This document shows positions 5,626 to 7,326 of a stretch of DNA of 7,326 nucleotides, piece after piece. The notes under the pieces were generated by a model, which was not told the DNA's origin, ran no database searches, and saw nothing but the letters and a program-made list of their open reading frames with translations. Position numbers and translations under genes: made by a program. Position 1 is the first letter of the stretch; each line of letters begins with the position of its first letter. This stretch comes from Pseudomonadota bacterium (lineage in GTDB: Bacteria; Pseudomonadota; Gammaproteobacteria; CAMYNG01): NCBI GenBank assembly GCA_020347585.1, contig CP070733.1, positions 166,133 through 173,458 of the forward strand, written 5' to 3'.

Positions 5626-6975
5626 ATGGGCAATAGCTTCGATCTGATTGCCATCGGCGCCGGCAGCGGCGGTATCTCGGTGGCCGAGCGCGCGGCGCAA
5701 TACGGCGCACGCTGCGCCGTGGTCGAGCACAGCAAACTCGGCGGTACCTGCGTCAACGTCGGCTGCGTGCCGAAAAAGGTGATGTGGAACGCGGCGAGCG
5801 TAGCGCACGCGCTGCAGGACGCCACGGGCTACGGTTTCGATGTGGCCGTGAAGGGCCTGGACTGGGAAACGCTGGTGGAAAAGCGAGAGCGCTACATCAG
5901 CGGCATCAATGACTGGTACGGCACCTACCTCAAGGATTTCAACATCGAACTGCTGCGCGGCAAGGCGCGCTTTGCGGAACCGCATTGCATCGAGGTCGAC
6001 GGCGAGCGCTACAGCGCTGATCATATCGTGGTCGCCACCGGCGGGTTTCCGGCGGTGCCCGACGTGCCCGGTGCCGAGCACGGCATCACCTCGGACGGTT
6101 TTTTCGCATTGCAAACGCAGCCCAGGCGGGTCGCCGTGGTCGGGGCTGGTTACATCGCCGTAGAACTGGCCGGGCTGCTCAATTGCCTGGGCAGCGAGGT
6201 GACCATGCTGCTGCGGCGCGATCATTTCCTCGGTTCGTTCGACGTCATGCTCCGCGAACACCTGATGGAGGAAATGCTCAACAGCGGCGTCAACATCATG
6301 CCGCAAGTCAACATCGAGCGCGTCGACCGCAGCGACGACGGCAGCCTGACGCTGCATTGCCAGAGCGGCGTGACCCTCAAGAACTTCGACACCCTGATCT
6401 GGGCCATCGGCCGCACGCCCGCCACCGCCGACCTTAACCTGGCGGCCGCCGGTGTCGAGGTACGGGACGATGGCGTGATACCCACCGACGAATTTCAGAA
6501 CACTAACGTGCCCGGCATCTACGCCGTCGGTGATATCACCGGCCGCGCGCCGCTTACGCCGGTGGCCATCGCCGCGGCACGCCGCCTCGGCGATCGGCTG
6601 TTCAACAACCAGCCCGAACGCCGTCTGGAGTACGAGAACATTCCCACCGTGGTGTTCAGCCATCCACCTATCGGCACCGTGGGCCTAAGCGAGGACGAGG
6701 CGCGCGCGATGCATGGCGATGCCGTGAAGGTTTACTCGACGCAGTTTACCAACATGTACCATGTGCTCACTGAACATAAGCCGCAGACCGCCATGAAGCT
6801 GGTGACGGTGGGTGCCGAGGAACGCGTTGTAGGCTGCCATATCATCGGCCTGGGCGCCGACGAGATGCTGCAGGGCTTTGCCGTGGCCATTAAGATGGGC
6901 GCCACCAAGACGCAGTTCGACAACACAGTGGCCATTCACCCTTCCAGCGCCGAAGAACTGGTTACCATGCGCTAG
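5626..6975 (+). CDS. gor: Glutathione reductase
   Basis: A cytoplasmic flavoprotein disulfide reductase that reduces oxidised glutathione with a nicotinamide cofactor. Its 449 residues compare with 450 in E. coli Gor. FAD-binding GAGSGG is at 11-16. The redox disulfide is C42/C47 in GGTCVNVGCVPKK. The cofactor motif GAGYIAVE is at 173-180, and AVGDITG is the second FAD contact. The catalytic H438 and E443 are in HPSSAEELVTMR at the C-terminus. The segment FSHPPIGTVGLSE and the ending VTMR are hallmarks of Gor rather than lipoamide or mercuric reductase. The ATG at 5626 has GAGG 10 bases upstream. An oddity: in the 2'-phosphate pocket R197 and R198 are kept, but the second conserved arginine (E. 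coli R204) is G203 and His200 is D199, so cofactor preference may be altered. The next gene starts 23 bases downstream. Confidence 0.95.
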   Translation: MGNSFDLIAIGAGSGGISVAERAAQYGARCAVVEHSKLGGTCVNVGCVPKKVMWNAASVAHALQDATGYGFDVAVKGLDWETLVEKRERYISGINDWYGTYLKDFNIELLRGKARFAEPHCIEVDGERYSADHIVVATGGFPAVPDVPGAEHGITSDGFFALQTQPRRVAVVGAGYIAVELAGLLNCLGSEVTMLLRRDHFLGSFDVMLREHLMEEMLNSGVNIMPQVNIERVDRSDDGSLTLHCQSGVTLKNFDTLIWAIGRTPATADLNLAAAGVEVRDDGVIPTDEFQNTNVPGIYAVGDITGRAPLTPVAIAAARRLGDRLFNNQPERRLEYENIPTVVFSHPPIGTVGLSEDEARAMHGDAVKVYSTQFTNMYHVLTEHKPQTAMKLVTVGAEERVVGCHIIGLGADEMLQGFAVAIKMGATKTQFDNTVAIHPSSAEELVTMR

Positions 6976-6998
6976 GTGTTGCACACGGACCTTTTGCC

Positions 6999-7326
6999 AT
7001 GACCGTACGCGCGTTCGAAGGCCACCAGCCGCAGATAGACCCAAACGCATATGTGGATCCTGCGGCACTGGTGGTGGGCGAGGTCAGCATCGGTGCAGAC
7101 AGTTCGATCTGGCCGTTTTCCGTAGCGCGCGGTGACGTCAATAACATCGTCATCGGTGCGCGCACCAACATCCAGGACAACTCGGTACTTCACGTCAGCC
7201 ACAAAGGTCCGCACAATCCGCGTGGCAGCAACCTTATTATCGGTGATGAGGTCACCGTGGGTCATCGGGTGATCCTGCATGCCTGCCATGTCGGAAATCG
7301 CTGCCTGATCGGCATGGGCGCCACAG
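6999..7326 (+). CDS. Gamma-carbonic-anhydrase-like hexapeptide-repeat protein (YrdA/PaaY type), 5' part, runs off right edge
   Basis: The frame from the ATG at 6999 stays open to the edge, giving 109 residues of a family usually about 175-185 long. It is a left-handed beta-helix of hexapeptide repeats (for example VVGEVSIGADSSIWP and IIGDEVTVGHRVILHACHVG). Gamma-carbonic-anhydrase landmarks are present: R44 and D46 in ARGDV, Q59 and D60 in NIQDNSVLH, and the probable metal ligands H65, H89 and H94. The acidic loop holding the proton-shuttle glutamate of archaeal Cam is absent, as is usual in the short bacterial members, whose activity varies. NIQDNSVLHVSHKGPHNPRG closely resembles E. coli YrdA as I recall it. 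Upstream, CGGA at 6986-6989 is a weak ribosome site. The 23-base gap after gor suggests co-transcription. Confidence 0.9.
   Translation, partial: MTVRAFEGHQPQIDPNAYVDPAALVVGEVSIGADSSIWPFSVARGDVNNIVIGARTNIQDNSVLHVSHKGPHNPRGSNLIIGDEVTVGHRVILHACHVGNRCLIGMGAT

Noticed and set aside
5617..6663. Long open frame (348 codons) on the strand opposite gor
   Set aside because: It mirrors gor in the antisense frame, is rich in His, Asp, Ala and Val as expected from reversed GC-rich codons, has no recognisable domain, and gor itself is certain.
6976..6998. Possible terminator between gor and the gamma-carbonic-anhydrase-like gene
   Set aside because: No inverted repeat with a T-run is present in the 23 bases; only the CTTTT at 6990-6995, which has no preceding stem.

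Overview
The window looks like ordinary chromosome from a GC-rich, aerobic, glutathione- and ubiquinone-using proteobacterium, most likely a non-enteric gammaproteobacterium. That placement rests on the gene set (UbiD, oligopeptidase A, SrkA/YihE kinase, a glutathione reductase very close to E. coli Gor, a membrane-anchored SH3 protein of the YgiM type) and on family knowledge recalled from memory; no search was run. I see no rRNA, tRNA, CRISPR array, insertion sequence, integrase, phage gene or origin.

Layout. Positions 1-4005 hold four tightly packed minus-strand genes. In transcription order they are oligopeptidase A (1963-4005), a secreted SH3/coiled-coil/membrane-anchor protein (1094-1942), exonuclease III (280-1056) and the N-terminal part of UbiD (1-250, running off the left edge). 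The gaps are only 20, 37 and 29 bases, so one operon is plausible. A 98-base divergent spacer (4006-4103) separates this block from the plus-strand kinase srkA (4104-5105). A small unrecognised minus-strand gene (5146-5478) converges on srkA across 40 bases. A second divergent spacer (5479-5625) leads to the plus-strand pair of glutathione reductase (5626-6975) and a gamma-carbonic-anhydrase-fold protein (6999 to the right edge), which are 23 bases apart.

How the genes fit together. Several products belong to stress and redox upkeep: exonuclease III repairs oxidised DNA, SrkA is a stress-response kinase, Gor regenerates glutathione, and oligopeptidase A degrades peptides. The shared theme is inference. 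In E. coli prlC and gor are also near neighbours (recalled), so part of this may be an old conserved neighbourhood rather than a functional system.

Nothing here amounts to a new biological system. The points most worth a second look are: the glutathione reductase lacks one of the two arginines that normally bind the NADPH 2'-phosphate; the only ribosome-binding-like sequence for exonuclease III lies inside a predicted hairpin at the end of the upstream gene; and the 110-residue gene at 5146-5478 has a clear ribosome binding site, no recognised family and a possible 5'-terminal stem-loop leader.
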